Numbered from the stretch's first letter, positions 1 through 11,170 are shown. The stretch is DNA of 64,000 nucleotides from Schizochytrium sp. TIO01 (GCA_004764695.1 SMSO01000035.1:928001-992000); one strand, 5' to 3'. A program made the numbers and translations. Notes: generated by a model not told the origin, from the sequence alone.

Positions 1-639
1 ACGGGCGCTTCAGGGGCAACTCGCAAAACCAAATCTTCGGCAAAGTCTCCTTCTTCATCCTCTGCAGTTGCTGCATCTCCCTCTCGCACACCAGAAGAAC
101 AAGCATTGTTCGAAAAGCGCAAGCGGAATCGTAAAATTATCACTGGAAATGAGGAAGCACGCCGCAATCCAGCTGTGCAAAACTGCCTCGAGTGTGGCAT
201 GATCTATTATACGGAGGAGTACTCAAAGATGTCACGTTGTGCGTACTGCGACGACCCTCTAGGTAAAGGCCAAGCAAAACGAGCTCAAGATCGCCAACAG
301 GAGCAAGACGAGGCCTTCTCAAGAGCATTGGCACACCGTGATAAGCTACTTGATTTTGATGCCACCTCGGCAGCTCGTACCAAGGTGTATGATGACCAGG
401 CAGACTACTTTGAAATGGACCTTGACGTGATGGACTCAAAATGGGCAACAACGACGGAGAAGGAGGAAATGAAAGCTAAAGTGGAAGCTCGCAGGGATGC
501 TGAGGAGGAGGCAGCTCGAAAAATCACCCTCACGTTCGATCTGGCAGGCCGCCGAATTATCCAGGACTCCGCGATTCGCGGCACCGCTGCCGGCGCTGTG
601 TATGATTCTATTGCAGCTGCTTTGGCCGCGTCTCAGTAA
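1..639 (+). CDS. ASC-1/TRIP4-like zinc-finger protein, 3' part
   Basis: The frame is open from base 1, so the 5' part lies outside the window. After a Ser-rich stretch, a four-cysteine knuckle (CLEC ... CAYC, near bases 184-255) corresponds to the C2HC5 zinc finger of activating signal cointegrator 1 (TRIP4; yeast Rqt4). It is followed by the family's conserved block: KLLDFDATSAARTKV, DDQADYF and a late LTFDLAGRRI. In animals ASC-1 belongs to the ASCC complex, which splits collided ribosomes and co-activates transcription. The animal protein continues into an ASCH domain. This frame stops about 30 residues after LAGRRI, so ASCH is absent, and the extra Cys/His ligands that normally precede the knuckle are not visible. 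The family call rests on the block following the finger; function is inferred. Confidence 0.75.
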   Translation, partial: TGASGATRKTKSSAKSPSSSSAVAASPSRTPEEQALFEKRKRNRKIITGNEEARRNPAVQNCLECGMIYYTEEYSKMSRCAYCDDPLGKGQAKRAQDRQQEQDEAFSRALAHRDKLLDFDATSAARTKVYDDQADYFEMDLDVMDSKWATTTEKEEMKAKVEARRDAEEEAARKITLTFDLAGRRIIQDSAIRGTAAGAVYDSIAAALAASQ

Positions 640-2151
640 CCAAGGCAAATGTTTGTATCCCCTTTGTTAGACCAGTAAGGACAAATATACTCTATTACTA
701 CCTGATGTAGAACCATGTAAATCATGGAAACAAAATGACTATCTTCTCTGTCCTTGACGCTATCGTAGAAATCCCCCCATCCTTTGTTTGGCTGAGATGC
801 TGTTTATCATTTTCATACAGTAACATATTGTCTGCAAAGCCGTTGATGTAATCCTTGTCCTGCGGGGATCATATTGCAGAATCTTATCAGAGCCCGGCCA
901 CATCTTATCTTTTATACTCATTGTGATTTCATTCATAAAAATGAGCCTTTAAACTGTGTATGTCTTCATGTCAAAGTTGTGTTGACCGAAAGTCTCCGAA
1001 CACCAACCGACTGTGCTTTTATCCTTTGACCAGTCCGGTAGCCCTTGATCGCCAAGTCTCGCAACGTCTGCATTCTCTCGTCTTTCAAGAAAAAACTACT
1101 ATATTGAATCGACTGAGAGGATTTTATGGCTGCGAAAATTGTTCGCGTATATGAAATTCTAACTATACAAGTAAAAAAGCACTCCACCAATTTTGTTATA
1201 CGAGTCAACTTCCAGGGCATGTTCTCGTTAGTAGAAGAACTCGTCGTGTCGCGCAGCACACTACCTCGAGACCTTCATAGTTTCGTAACACCCAGAATAC
1301 CGTCTGGAAGAGCTGTGAGCCTGAAATTTATAGTCCATTTATCGCCGATTACGACTACTACCTGCTAGTATAATTGTTATCTGATCAGCTAATGATGGTC
1401 GTTGTAGTGAGATTCTCTTCCAAACACGAAGAGTCATAAATCCTCAAAATACATGGCTCTTGAGCAATGAATCTACAAGGTATCGTCAGTGGATATCATT
1501 GTTCCATGTCGTTTATCTTTATAGGAATATCTAACTTTTGCGAACATCTCCACAATTATCAAGTGATGATATATCTCTTCAAACGAAGAGAATTCTCTCT
1601 GTGGATCTACTTTTCTGGGTCAATCAGTCAGTGTTGCTCCGAAGCCTCCGTGGGTGTATTAAAGAACTTTGGAAATACAAATATGGAGGTGCTTAGTGAA
1701 TTGCATTATTATTAAATTAAATCGGATAAATGAAAACTCTCTATATACCCCTCATACTGCCCGGAAGAAGTGAGTGCCGCCGGCTCCAGTGGAGGCAAGT
1801 CTTTACAAAGCAAGTCAGGTCTCTGGATAAGCAAACCCGAACTGCAACCAGGTACTGGTAGCCGGAGGCAACGGGAGACAAAGGGTCAAGGCCGAGAGGC
1901 CTTTTGCATTATCCCCACCCATACTTCAAATCACGTTTGCGTTGAACCCGACCGAAAGCGCAGCTTGCGCCCATCAGTGACAGCTTGAGTCGATCACAAC
2001 CGGCACCAAAGCTATCAACGACTAATATATACGTACATATTCAACAAAACTTTCTTGCTAATAAACTGACTGAGTAATAATCTCAAGTATATCCAACGAG
2101 TGCAGGTTTTGAAGTTCTTGACAAGGAGACTGAAGATTATCTTTAGCAATA
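640..2151. other. Intergenic, no gene seen
   Basis: This gap separates two same-strand genes. It contains only short frames with no recognisable domain. An A/T-rich stretch with TATA-like runs near 2022-2045 lies about 110-130 bases before the next start codon and may belong to its promoter. Confidence 0.6.
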
Positions 2152-3591
2152 ATGTTGAAGGAAACGAACAACGCATCTGGTGATGACAAATATCACAAAC
2201 CCTCGTCGGTAGGCAGCGCTGCCCGCCGCTTTGTCTCTTCCACAGAGGTTTGGGCTCGCAACAATAAGCAGAACCTTGTTCGCGCTTTCATTGCCATCAC
2301 TGTTGTGCTGATCATGGCTACTATGCTCTCCCAGAATAGCCAGAGTATTAAACAGGCTGACATTATCCCCGCTATGCAGCGGGATCTTGACAGTCTTGGA
2401 GTGCGTGGTTCTGGCATTGCCTCATCTCAAGAAACTATCTCGAGCTCCAGATCTACTGGTTTTGCGACTCAAGAGACCGAAGATGAGGAAGAGGAGGCTG
2501 CTGCTTCTGAAGAGGATGAAGGTGACTTTTCTGACGAGTCTCATGCCGAGCTCCAACTCAGTGACGATAGCTCTGCCTCTCTCAGTTCCCATGCTACTTC
2601 CACAGTCTCTAGTGATGAAGATGACATGGAATCTGACGGCACCCCTGAACCAGTAGAGAAGCCTTTTGCCGAGTATACCATGGAGGAGCTTTATGAGAAC
2701 TGGCAGGAGCTGCAGAGCTGCCCTGATATTACGGTGCCCAAGGTTACTAAGAAAACCTACCAATGGTGGGGTCTAAAGTCATACTCACGCATGTACACTG
2801 AGCATCCCATCAAGCGCTGTGTGGCTCGTCTGCGCAAGCACATCAAGCTTGACCTCGAGGACTTCCAAGAGTTTTACAGACGCTGGGGTCGCCCTGTACT
2901 TTTTCACTTTGAAAACATTCGTCACCTTGGGTTTACCATGAAGTCCTATACCCTTGACGAGCTTGCGGAGCTCTTTCCCTATGACCCGGCTAAGGCTCAG
3001 GGCATGACTTACGAAGCAAACCGCAAGTACAGCAAAACAGACGAGATTGATCTCGGACCTGCAATTCAGAACTTTAAGAGTGATGGCGAGCTTGTTCGTC
3101 AAAAGGGAGGCAAACGAAACTTTCCCCGAAACATGAAGGTCAAGCCTGAGTCGATGGTTCGCCTTGGTGTACAAATCCCCCCGCTTATTGACATGAAGGG
3201 TGCCACGACTGGTCAAATCTACCAAACCCCTTCATTGTGGATGGGTACGAGTACCTCAGGCACCCAATTTCACCATGATTGCTGTGATAACTTCGTCATG
3301 ATGATTCACGGTACTAAGCGCTTTACTCTTGCTCCCGCTACTGATTGGCACCCGCTCAGCCCGCGCTGCGTTGGTAAGTCAAAGTCTCTTTGCTATGCTA
3401 ACATCGCTGAGCCCACTGAGGATGAGTATTCCCACTTCAACAAGATGGTGGTAGATGTCCACCCTGGTGAGATTTTGTACATGCCTGCTGGTCTTTTCCA
3501 CCACATTCAGAACCTTGGTCCAACCTTGATGGTTAACGTCTGGACTCGTGGTCGTGAGACAATCGGTATTATGTCTTGCAACAAGAAGTAA
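2152..3591 (+). CDS. Membrane-anchored JmjC/cupin-8 dioxygenase-like protein
   Basis: This is a 479-residue protein. A hydrophobic helix at about residues 45-61 (AFIAITVVLIMATML) follows a short basic N terminus, which predicts a type II membrane protein. Residues 95-170 are a Glu/Asp/Ser-rich stalk. The C-terminal half is a JmjC/cupin fold: the Fe(II) triad is visible as H374-x-D376 (FHHDCCDN) and H450 (PAGLFHHIQNLG), and K389 (HGTKRFTL) sits where cupin-8 enzymes bind 2-oxoglutarate. Members of this family hydroxylate proteins or RNA. A lumenal ER/Golgi location would be unusual for such enzymes but matches the predicted anchor. The start is the first ATG of the frame, with A at -3. The substrate cannot be read from sequence. 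Confidence 0.85.
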   Translation: MLKETNNASGDDKYHKPSSVGSAARRFVSSTEVWARNNKQNLVRAFIAITVVLIMATMLSQNSQSIKQADIIPAMQRDLDSLGVRGSGIASSQETISSSRSTGFATQETEDEEEEAAASEEDEGDFSDESHAELQLSDDSSASLSSHATSTVSSDEDDMESDGTPEPVEKPFAEYTMEELYENWQELQSCPDITVPKVTKKTYQWWGLKSYSRMYTEHPIKRCVARLRKHIKLDLEDFQEFYRRWGRPVLFHFENIRHLGFTMKSYTLDELAELFPYDPAKAQGMTYEANRKYSKTDEIDLGPAIQNFKSDGELVRQKGGKRNFPRNMKVKPESMVRLGVQIPPLIDMKGATTGQIYQTPSLWMGTSTSGTQFHHDCCDNFVMMIHGTKRFTLAPATDWHPLSPRCVGKSKSLCYANIAEPTEDEYSHFNKMVVDVHPGEILYMPAGLFHHIQNLGPTLMVNVWTRGRETIGIMSCNKK

Positions 3592-3937
3592 ACCTAGAAA
3601 GACCCACATTTGTAGCTCTTTGTAGGAGCTTCTTTCCCCCTGGAGGGCTGTCTTCATCACCAAATGTTGACACTCGACTCTGCAGCTAATATTTTGGTTG
3701 CATGAGTTGCCTGAATAGAAAAGCACGCAGCATATACTCTGGTGTTGTGATTGTTACTGTTGCTGGGCATAAACGGCGCAGATACCATGATCTTACTCGT
3801 TCTAATAATTATATTATGAAGATGTGCTAGAATCCTTACTCTTTCGTGCGCTCGTAGCATCCGTACAACTTTTTCCTTTCTATTCTTTTTTTTTTTTCCC
3901 TTAGCTCTACAAAACCAATCCACCTCCAATTAGTTAG

Positions 3938-3953
3938 GACTAGGTACCTAGTC
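3938..3953. repeat. Perfect 16-bp palindrome
   Basis: GACTAGGTACCTAGTC equals its own reverse complement. The core GTACCTA recurs in many of the other gaps of the window. Confidence 0.9.
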
Positions 3954-4277
3954 GGCCCAGAGTATTTTTCATAAGCTAACTTGAAGCCTCAGGTTTGTGA
4001 TCTGCCCTTTGTATACCGCAGAAGTAGCTTCAAGTAGAAATGCGAAGGTGGTCCTCCAAGTACATACCGTGACAAGTTATTCAACCATAGCTTGAAGAGC
4101 CGCTTGCAGTTCTTCGATAACAAATTCCAACGAGTTAGCATGGTAGCTAAGAAAATCTTGAACGGTGGGACTGACTACATCGTTTTAAACTGAAGTTATG
4201 TCATCAACGCGGACCCACCTGATCCTAAATTAGGTATAAACACATATGCATAACTATGCATAACTCAAGCAGTCATA

Positions 4278-4307
4278 CATTGGCATTGGCATTGGCATTG
4301 GCATTGG
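4278..4307. repeat. CATTGG microsatellite, 5 copies
   Basis: Five perfect tandem copies of CATTGG in an intergenic region. Confidence 0.95.
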
Positions 4308-5296
4308 GCCAGGCTCGTATTACAAGAGCTTCATGTTGAAAAAACACGGAGGAAGGAATACATTATTTTTGGCTTATTTTAAAAATAAAGTGAAAGCTAT
4401 GTGTCGGCTTCTTTTGGGACCTTTCCATACCCGCAAGGACATCTCCTAAGAATTCCTTTTCTGCTAACTGACAAACTGCGCAAGTCATAATCAGGTTCAA
4501 CTAAGCTAGCCGATCTAGCTGAGATTTGACACGCGAGACTTCAAGGGAGTGGCAAATCCTAATCATTGCTCCAATCATTGCATCAGCAACTTGAGAGGGG
4601 AGTTCTAGCCCTTACTAATACTAGACACTACTGGGGATACAGCTGCTTAAGTAGTAATTTATTCAATATTGAGGAGGGTGTGTACCTTATCCTTTTACTT
4701 CTTTAAAGGTTAAGTTGTCCTACCTGGGTCGCCACTTCTTCCCGCTCCATCTCCATTTCCATTGTTGACCTCCAGAGTTGTCAAATATTAGGGACTCATT
4801 ACAGTCAAACAGAAGGCAGATTAGGGCGTGTACAAAGACGGACAAGTTTCATAGAACAATCTATTTACCTCAATAACCACTTGTTAAAAATCCAAGACAC
4901 TTGAGATATTACGGTGCATTTTCATATCTTTGGGACATCGTCTACAGTGTGGGAGTGTTGGGTCGGCGCTTTAGTGAATTGGTTTTTCGTCCACCTTGTG
5001 CGTGACCAGTGGTGTCTCTTTGCATACACAGCTAGAGAAGTGGTTGTTGCATCTTGAACTTTACATTTATTCACGCGAGAATAGATTTCACTCGAGATAA
5101 GTAAAGGCTCTATATTTTTTGAGTACTAGAACCACTAGAACCAAGCACCATATTAGAAGAAAGTTATTCAGAGTTGAAAAGTGCATTAACATTAAAAGTC
5201 ATCTCTCAGTAACAGCAAAACCAAATTCGGCGGAGGCACAAAACTCTGAGTCGCAGTTCAGTCTTTTGGGAAAGTACGACTAGAAGGGAGAGACCA

Positions 5297-7680
5297 ATGC
5301 AGCTATCCCCCAAAAGGCACATTTCTTTACAACGTCAAGCATGCGTCATCGCCCTCACGCTGCTGCTAGCGTGTTCAGCCACTGTTCGTGCAGATGTTTA
5401 CATGCACAATCCACGCGGTAGCAACGACCGCAATTGCAACAACAGTAACAATCAAGCTCGTGCGAACGGTAATCGCCTATTTGACTCACAAAACAATGCA
5501 AATGGGGGTTATAGTTGCCCACGAGCATACCCATTCGACTGCTATACGTATGTCGATAATGCAACACTTCGGGCAGAGTGTAATGCACAAAATACTGACC
5601 TCACGGATGAGGCGGCGAAGGCTGCAGTCAATGAGACAGGGTTCCTTGTCAATTCAAACGCAATTAATACACCCAAAATGTACTATTACACAAATAGCAT
5701 TCTTTCTATTGAGTGGACAGATCAGCATGGCAGCGGATCTAACGGCAAAGTCAATTCTGATATGGTTATTCAGGTGGCATGTGAGGATGACGAAGCCGGA
5801 ACTTTCACAATGACAGACAATTGTGGTAACAGTACCTTGGGAAAAATTGCTATCCCCGTGATGGAACGCCTATCAATAATCAGGATACTACAAACACTCA
5901 AACAATACCAGATGACCTTGACTCACAGGATGACTATCGGTATGGTCGACATGAAAGCTACGCGTTTTATCAATTTTGTAAGAATGTAGAACGTAATATG
6001 GGCCTTTTCACCGCTGATCAGAGTCTTACTTCAAATGAGCGCGACGCTCGGTTCACTCGGCAAAATCCGAATGGACAGCGGTACGGATTTGAATGCCCAG
6101 AGGAATCCGAGTATTACCCTTGGTGGGCACCTAGCCCATGGATTGACGTGGCTATTGTTACCTCAAATATGGACAGGTGCCAAGAAAAAGTGAAACAATC
6201 TCAGAATACTAAAACAAAGTATTACTGTGTTTGCTCCAGTTGCACAAATACCGGAAGTCTACCAAATAACGAACGCAGCTGCATCGAAGAAGGTGGAACA
6301 TGGACAAGCCACCCTTCATGGAACACAGTATATGACGGAGTTACTGCTCCTGAATGTGTCTCAGGTGCCTTCTCGCGCGATAATCACCTAGGAAATGTCG
6401 CAGGGAATGGTCAAAATTACTTTTACAACTGGACAATTCCGTCGTATCTTGCTGGGAAGAAAACTTGTGTATTGCGAATTCGTTATAATATTTCTACTAC
6501 AGACTTTGACGAGATTAGTGTATATGGTGACTCTGTGTCGAATGATGAATTAAGTCCAATCCGAGATCGAAACGAAAATCCTGAAGATGTATTTGTCGCT
6601 TTAAAAAACCTTTGCACGAGCGAAAATTGTAGCCTAGGTATGGCCATCAACTCTGACCAAATTGGACGAACCTTTCAAGACCGCTCTTACTCATTTGAGG
6701 TAAAATCACGGCCCGGTGACCCAAAATGTGAGAAAATATATAATCTTAACGTACGCGGGAAACGTGGAAATATCGTTCAGGTATATCCAGCAGTTGAGTA
6801 TGATTTCATTCCAAATAAGCTGGTGATTACTGAAGATGATTGTGTCCATGTACAGTGGACCGGCTCAGATTACAACCCAGCAAGAGACCCGAACAATGGA
6901 GAAGGTGGGCCACCAAATCCAAACAATCTAGATGAAGGTAAGACAGATCGCTCAAATCTAGTTCAGATGAGTTCAGAAAGCGGAAATTACATGATTACCG
7001 ATGCGAGCAGGTTCAACATGTTTGAAACTACTAAAGATACATACAAGAGACTTGCATTCTTAGATCAAAGTGTTGAAGACTCCTCCACATGCTTGCCGAT
7101 CAGCACACTTCGCTCACTTCATGATAATAACAACGATGATGCAGACCGCGATTATCGTAACTGTATGAAATTGAGTGGAGCCAAAACACCTTACTTTGAT
7201 GCTGGTTTGCTCAAGTCGAAAAAGGGAACTTATCAGTACATGAGTACTCGAAACAACAATTTTTCCAACCGATCGCAAAAGGGTAAACTGATGGTCGAAG
7301 CAGGTGGGCTTTCAGGAGGTGCAATTGCTGGTATTGCTCTCGGTACTATGATTGGCACTGCTGGTCTCGCTGCAGCCGCCTTTGTTTTCTTAATCCGTCC
7401 TCGAATGGCTCAGAAGAGTGCCGGATCTAAAGGTCTTGCTGCTGCAGGAGGCGCGCCTATAGTTGCCGGAGCATCCGGAACTGCAACGACTGCTATTGCG
7501 GCATATGAACACAAAGCAAGCGAAGCTGGGGAGTTATCTTTTCAGCCAGGGGACAAAATCCATATTCTGCGACAAGACCCTTCGGGATGGTGGGAAGGAC
7601 GCCTTGACAATGGCAATGTTGGGATATTCCCCAGTAACTACGTCAATGTCACCCCTAGTACATCTGTTTCTAAAGTTTAA
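5297..7680 (+). CDS. DD3-3 family ectodomain - TM - cytoplasmic SH3 protein (frameshift near 5857)
   Basis: Two abutting frames together encode one protein of about 794 residues. It has a signal peptide (about 1-33, hydrophobic core VIALTLLLACSA). A DD3-3-type ectodomain follows: MHNPRGSNDRN, RLFDSQNNANGGY, SIEWTDQHG, RDGTPINNQDTTN, FTRQNPNGQRYG, VQWTGSDYNP and STRNNNFSNRSQKGK. There is one TM helix (about 676-700), then a C-terminal SH3 domain (about 732-786) with GWW and FPSNYV. DD3-3 proteins are secreted or surface proteins of unknown function; the SH3 should face the cytosol and bind Pro-rich partners. The first frame (5297-5989) leaves the family pattern after GKIAIP. The conserved RDGTP continuation lies in the other frame, starting at the C run at 5854-5857, and the second frame runs to 7680. 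A one-base loss, real or from assembly, is the simplest reading. Confidence 0.85.
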
Positions 7681-8496
7681 CTTTCATTCGTGTTTCAATT
7701 GATTACGACAGTTGAAGGCACAGCGGAGCCTGCTCTCTCTTTTCTATGCATAATGGAAGAAAGACTCCAATATCTTAAGATTCGTTTTACTATGCAAAGG
7801 ATAGAGAAGGAGTGATCTTCAAATTTAAATGTGAAGACTACGTACGATAGTTAGATAGGTCAGAATTGACGGGAGTAGTGCAGATAAAGAAAGAATGTCT
7901 TAATTAAAATAAAGTTGGCAATATTTGACTTGACTATTAGAAAAAAATATGTTGGTAAGACCTTGTACCACTGTAAGGCCTGAAGGATTAAGTTGTCAGG
8001 GATCATAACTAGATAAACCAGCCGTTGTGAGAAACAAAAACCTTTAAGATTATAAAACTAGGTACAAAGTTTAAAGAAGATTGATAGGAGAAAATTGAAT
8101 TGGTAGATAAGGAGATAAAGAGACCTATGAATATTGTGTGGTGCGGAAACTAAGTCTAGCTTTTATAAATATAAAGCAGTGCACCTTCGAATGTATTTAA
8201 AGTCAGCAGGTTGCTAATTCAGATAAGTTATAAGCTTACAAAGCATTAAAAAAAATGTGTTCGATACTTATCATATCTTGTTTTATTTTGCGACTCGTCT
8301 GTTAATCAATAATCTGCCAGTCACAGTCAAATTGCTTCCTTGAACTGAAGCATCGACGAGTTAATACAAGCACTAGAACTAAAAGTTACAAGGGATATTG
8401 TGGTCAAAGCTTACATTCGAAAATTGTTCTGCTGAGAAGCATCAATTTCACCTTCTCTTAGTTGCAGTTTCTTTATATAGATTTAATCGAAAGAAT
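7681..8496. other. Convergent intergenic region
   Basis: A/T-rich DNA between the 3' ends of the DD3-3 gene and the carotenoid oxygenase gene. It must contain both 3' ends. No gene is recognisable. Confidence 0.6.
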
Positions 8497-10113
8497 TTAA
8501 TTAGCGTACACTCGTCCTCCGCGCGAATTGTCTTGATATACACCGTGAACCTGCATCGGCATATCAATGGGAAGGCGGAGGATGGCCTCAGTCTTCATTG
8601 TTTGGGCATTCAAGACGACGAATTTTGAAACTGAGATCTTTTCATTGTAAATAATGAAAGTAATTATACCTTCATCTTCTTTAGCGGAATCCTGAGACGA
8701 GGGGGAGACAGCTGGAATCATACGCGGTTCGCCAACAACATAGTCTTCTGGAGGGTCCCATGCTAAGACATGATCTTGATTCAAACTACTTTTGCTACTA
8801 ACCTTGGCGAGGTCGAACTTGACTATTTGGTTTGCCCAAAGTGTTTCGCCCTTGCCGGCTCCACTCCACACAAAACGGTGTCGCTTCATTCGATATAAAG
8901 GATTCACAACAGGCAATTCGAAGGGATATTGAAAGAGGTTTGAGCATGAGCAAGTCGGTGCTTTATCCGATGTCAAATGAACGTTTTTCAAAGGTAAGCC
9001 TCGGAGAATGCATCTTTTGTAAAAATAGTTGATGGATTCGGCCTCAAATGGAGCAGTTGTATTTGGCCGTGCAAAAATGGGCTTATAGCCTTCATGAAAC
9101 ACATCATTCGTACGGTCATTTAGCAGCCCCGAATCCGATGCCACAGAATCGACAACAATTTCTTGACTAAGTGATCGCGTATAGGAGTTAATTATGTGGA
9201 AACTGCTGAAGGCTTCATTGCATTCCATTGTATAGGTGCCTTTATGTTTGCGACTTGCAGCTGTAATTTGTACATTGACATTCTTTTTAAAGTGAAGGAA
9301 GTTAGATAATGATGAGATATCTAAAGATGGGCCGGGGCGTTCACTAAGGACGCGATAAAGAACGTAATCCTCTGTAAGTCCAACACTATGTGCGATCCAA
9401 ATCGCTGGAGCCCATAACGATCCCAATGTTTCTCTTCTCAACGCCCCACGATTGTCATGAAACTCCTGGACCAGGTCAAACTCACCCACAAGCTCCATTT
9501 TTTTTAGATCGAGACGAACTTTCTTTGGGCCAACATAATTGAAAATCTCTCCAGTATGTGGATCGACAGCAGGGTGAGCAGCGCCGATCGGACCAACAGG
9601 GTCGCTCTTGTGTGCAAAAGTCGTGGCAAGTGTAGCTGGGTCAATCTTATGACGGTATGCTGAGTCAGAGGTTGCAAAGAGACTACCATTCGAAGGATAC
9701 AGATTGATTGGAGTATTGTCAACAAGAACCCCATGCGGGTGTTGAAATATTGATGACCAACTCATTGGTGTGGCAAATGTCAGTGAATCATACTGTCCAC
9801 GGTCACGAAGACGAGCAAACGTTTCGCTTTCCATAATTCGGGTGGACATAGTAACTTCGCCAGCGTCGAAGCTTAGCGCAGTCACTCCTCCTAAACCGTC
9901 AAAGAAATGCTCGGTGATAAGATTGATTCCAAACTCTCGAAAATCATGCACAGAAGGGCCATTAATGAAGAGGGTTCCTGCTACCCAACTTGGTACCTCA
10001 CCTTCCTCAAGATGGACTTTTTGCTGGGTAACTTCCTGCATATTTAGCTGCATACCTTGCACAGGATTATTTGCAACAGCGCAGACAATGAAACATGTAT
10101 AAAATAATCGCAT
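8497..10113 (-). CDS. Carotenoid cleavage oxygenase (RPE65/BCO/CCD family)
   Basis: A 538-residue non-haem iron oxygenase that cleaves carotenoids or related polyenes. The four iron-binding histidines of the family are all present: H180 (GAAHPAVD), H242 (WIAHSVG), H306 (SSFHIINSY) and H523 (MQVHGVY). The family motifs GTLFINGPS near the N terminus and EHFFDGLGG are also present. The length is close to the usual 500-550 residues. I chose the ATG at 10113 because MRLFYTCFIVCAVA makes a credible signal peptide; an in-frame start at 10188 would add 25 residues and hide it. A secreted or ER-entry form is atypical for animal enzymes. A retinal- or apocarotenoid-forming role is inferred from the family; the substrate is unknown. 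Confidence 0.9.
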   Translation of the reverse strand: MRLFYTCFIVCAVANNPVQGMQLNMQEVTQQKVHLEEGEVPSWVAGTLFINGPSVHDFREFGINLITEHFFDGLGGVTALSFDAGEVTMSTRIMESETFARLRDRGQYDSLTFATPMSWSSIFQHPHGVLVDNTPINLYPSNGSLFATSDSAYRHKIDPATLATTFAHKSDPVGPIGAAHPAVDPHTGEIFNYVGPKKVRLDLKKMELVGEFDLVQEFHDNRGALRRETLGSLWAPAIWIAHSVGLTEDYVLYRVLSERPGPSLDISSLSNFLHFKKNVNVQITAASRKHKGTYTMECNEAFSSFHIINSYTRSLSQEIVVDSVASDSGLLNDRTNDVFHEGYKPIFARPNTTAPFEAESINYFYKRCILRGLPLKNVHLTSDKAPTCSCSNLFQYPFELPVVNPLYRMKRHRFVWSGAGKGETLWANQIVKFDLAKVSSKSSLNQDHVLAWDPPEDYVVGEPRMIPAVSPSSQDSAKEDEGIITFIIYNEKISVSKFVVLNAQTMKTEAILRLPIDMPMQVHGVYQDNSRGGRVYAN

Positions 10114-11130
10114 CTTATTCTGAAAAGAGTTATAATGATCGCGATGCCGGCAAGCAAAGGCCTCAGTTCTAATGATACTTTGGTTCAAAATAGTAAAGCC
10201 TCACTCTGGTTGCACCGTGGGTATGGAACCTTTTGATGTAGGTTGTGCCACTCTTTGAATGTGATTTATGGCTAAACTTTCACCGGGACTTTAGAATGGT
10301 TGCGCCTGTGCTTTATATTTCTTTCCACTTCTCGTCCATATTGAGGAACTGTTTGCAGGAATTCAGAAGTAAGATTTTGATTGACTAAGAGTCTAACTGG
10401 TTATAAAGTCGATTGATAATATTTCCACAAGGTTTGAGATCAATGCCGTTTTGATAATGTCCAGCTGTTCATGCAAGCTGTCTCTTTAGCTTGCTGCCCA
10501 AACTCTGCAAGTCTCTTTTAATTATACAACAGTACCTCTAGCAGCTGATCGATCGGTGACGCCACAGGCTGCCACAACTGTGCGAAATCGTGGAACTTCA
10601 TGCATGAATACTATCCGTTGTTAGTAGTGAAGTAAAGAATTTTATTCGTGCAACTTACATTTTGTTTTCCTAACTTGCGGGCGTCTACTGTAAACACTGA
10701 CATGTTACTATTACTAGATAGATGTCTTCGTGTTTATGATGGTTTTATTTTCTATAAGGACTCTTGCGCTCCTGTTCTTCGTTCTTCCAAAGGAGTCAAA
10801 GGACATCCATTACCTTGAACATGCTTCCTTGTTTCTAATGTACTGCTCTGGCTTTCAACAATGAGGCTTCGTTTGACGCAAAATAAAAAACAAACAACAG
10901 CAAATCCGTTGCACTGCGTGCAGGTTACTGTGCAAAAGTGTCTACGCCTTGCTTTCTCCCCCCCAGACACTATTCCTGAAACTGTACAGAGCTACCGCAG
11001 TACCCCGTAGCTGTGACAGGACTAAGTATTACATTGATGTGCTATTAATGCACAGCGACATCATCAATACATCGATGATGCAAACGAAGGAACTAGCCCT
11101 CGCTCATAGTACTGCTCTTTGGGCCGGGAT

Positions 11131-11170
11131 GCTTGCTTGCTTGCTTGCTTTCTTGCTTTCTTGCTTTCTT
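11131..11170. repeat. GCTT/TTTC imperfect microsatellite
   Basis: Tandem GCTT units grade into TTTC-containing units in intergenic DNA. Confidence 0.9.

Larger units (their letters stand above)
3592..5296. other. Intergenic, no gene seen
   Basis: A 1.7-kb gap without a credible frame. It holds a perfect 16-bp palindrome (3938-3953) and a short CATTGG array (4278-4307). The last 200 bases are probably the promoter and leader of the DD3-3 gene. Confidence 0.6.

Noticed and set aside
966-1259. 97-codon frame after the ASC-1-like gene
   Set aside because: No domain, and overlapping frames of similar size occur on the other strand.
5998-7680. Second half of the DD3-3 gene as a separate gene
   Set aside because: It has no signal peptide, its first ATG is inside the conserved ectodomain, and conserved DD3-3 residues continue upstream in the same frame to the C run.
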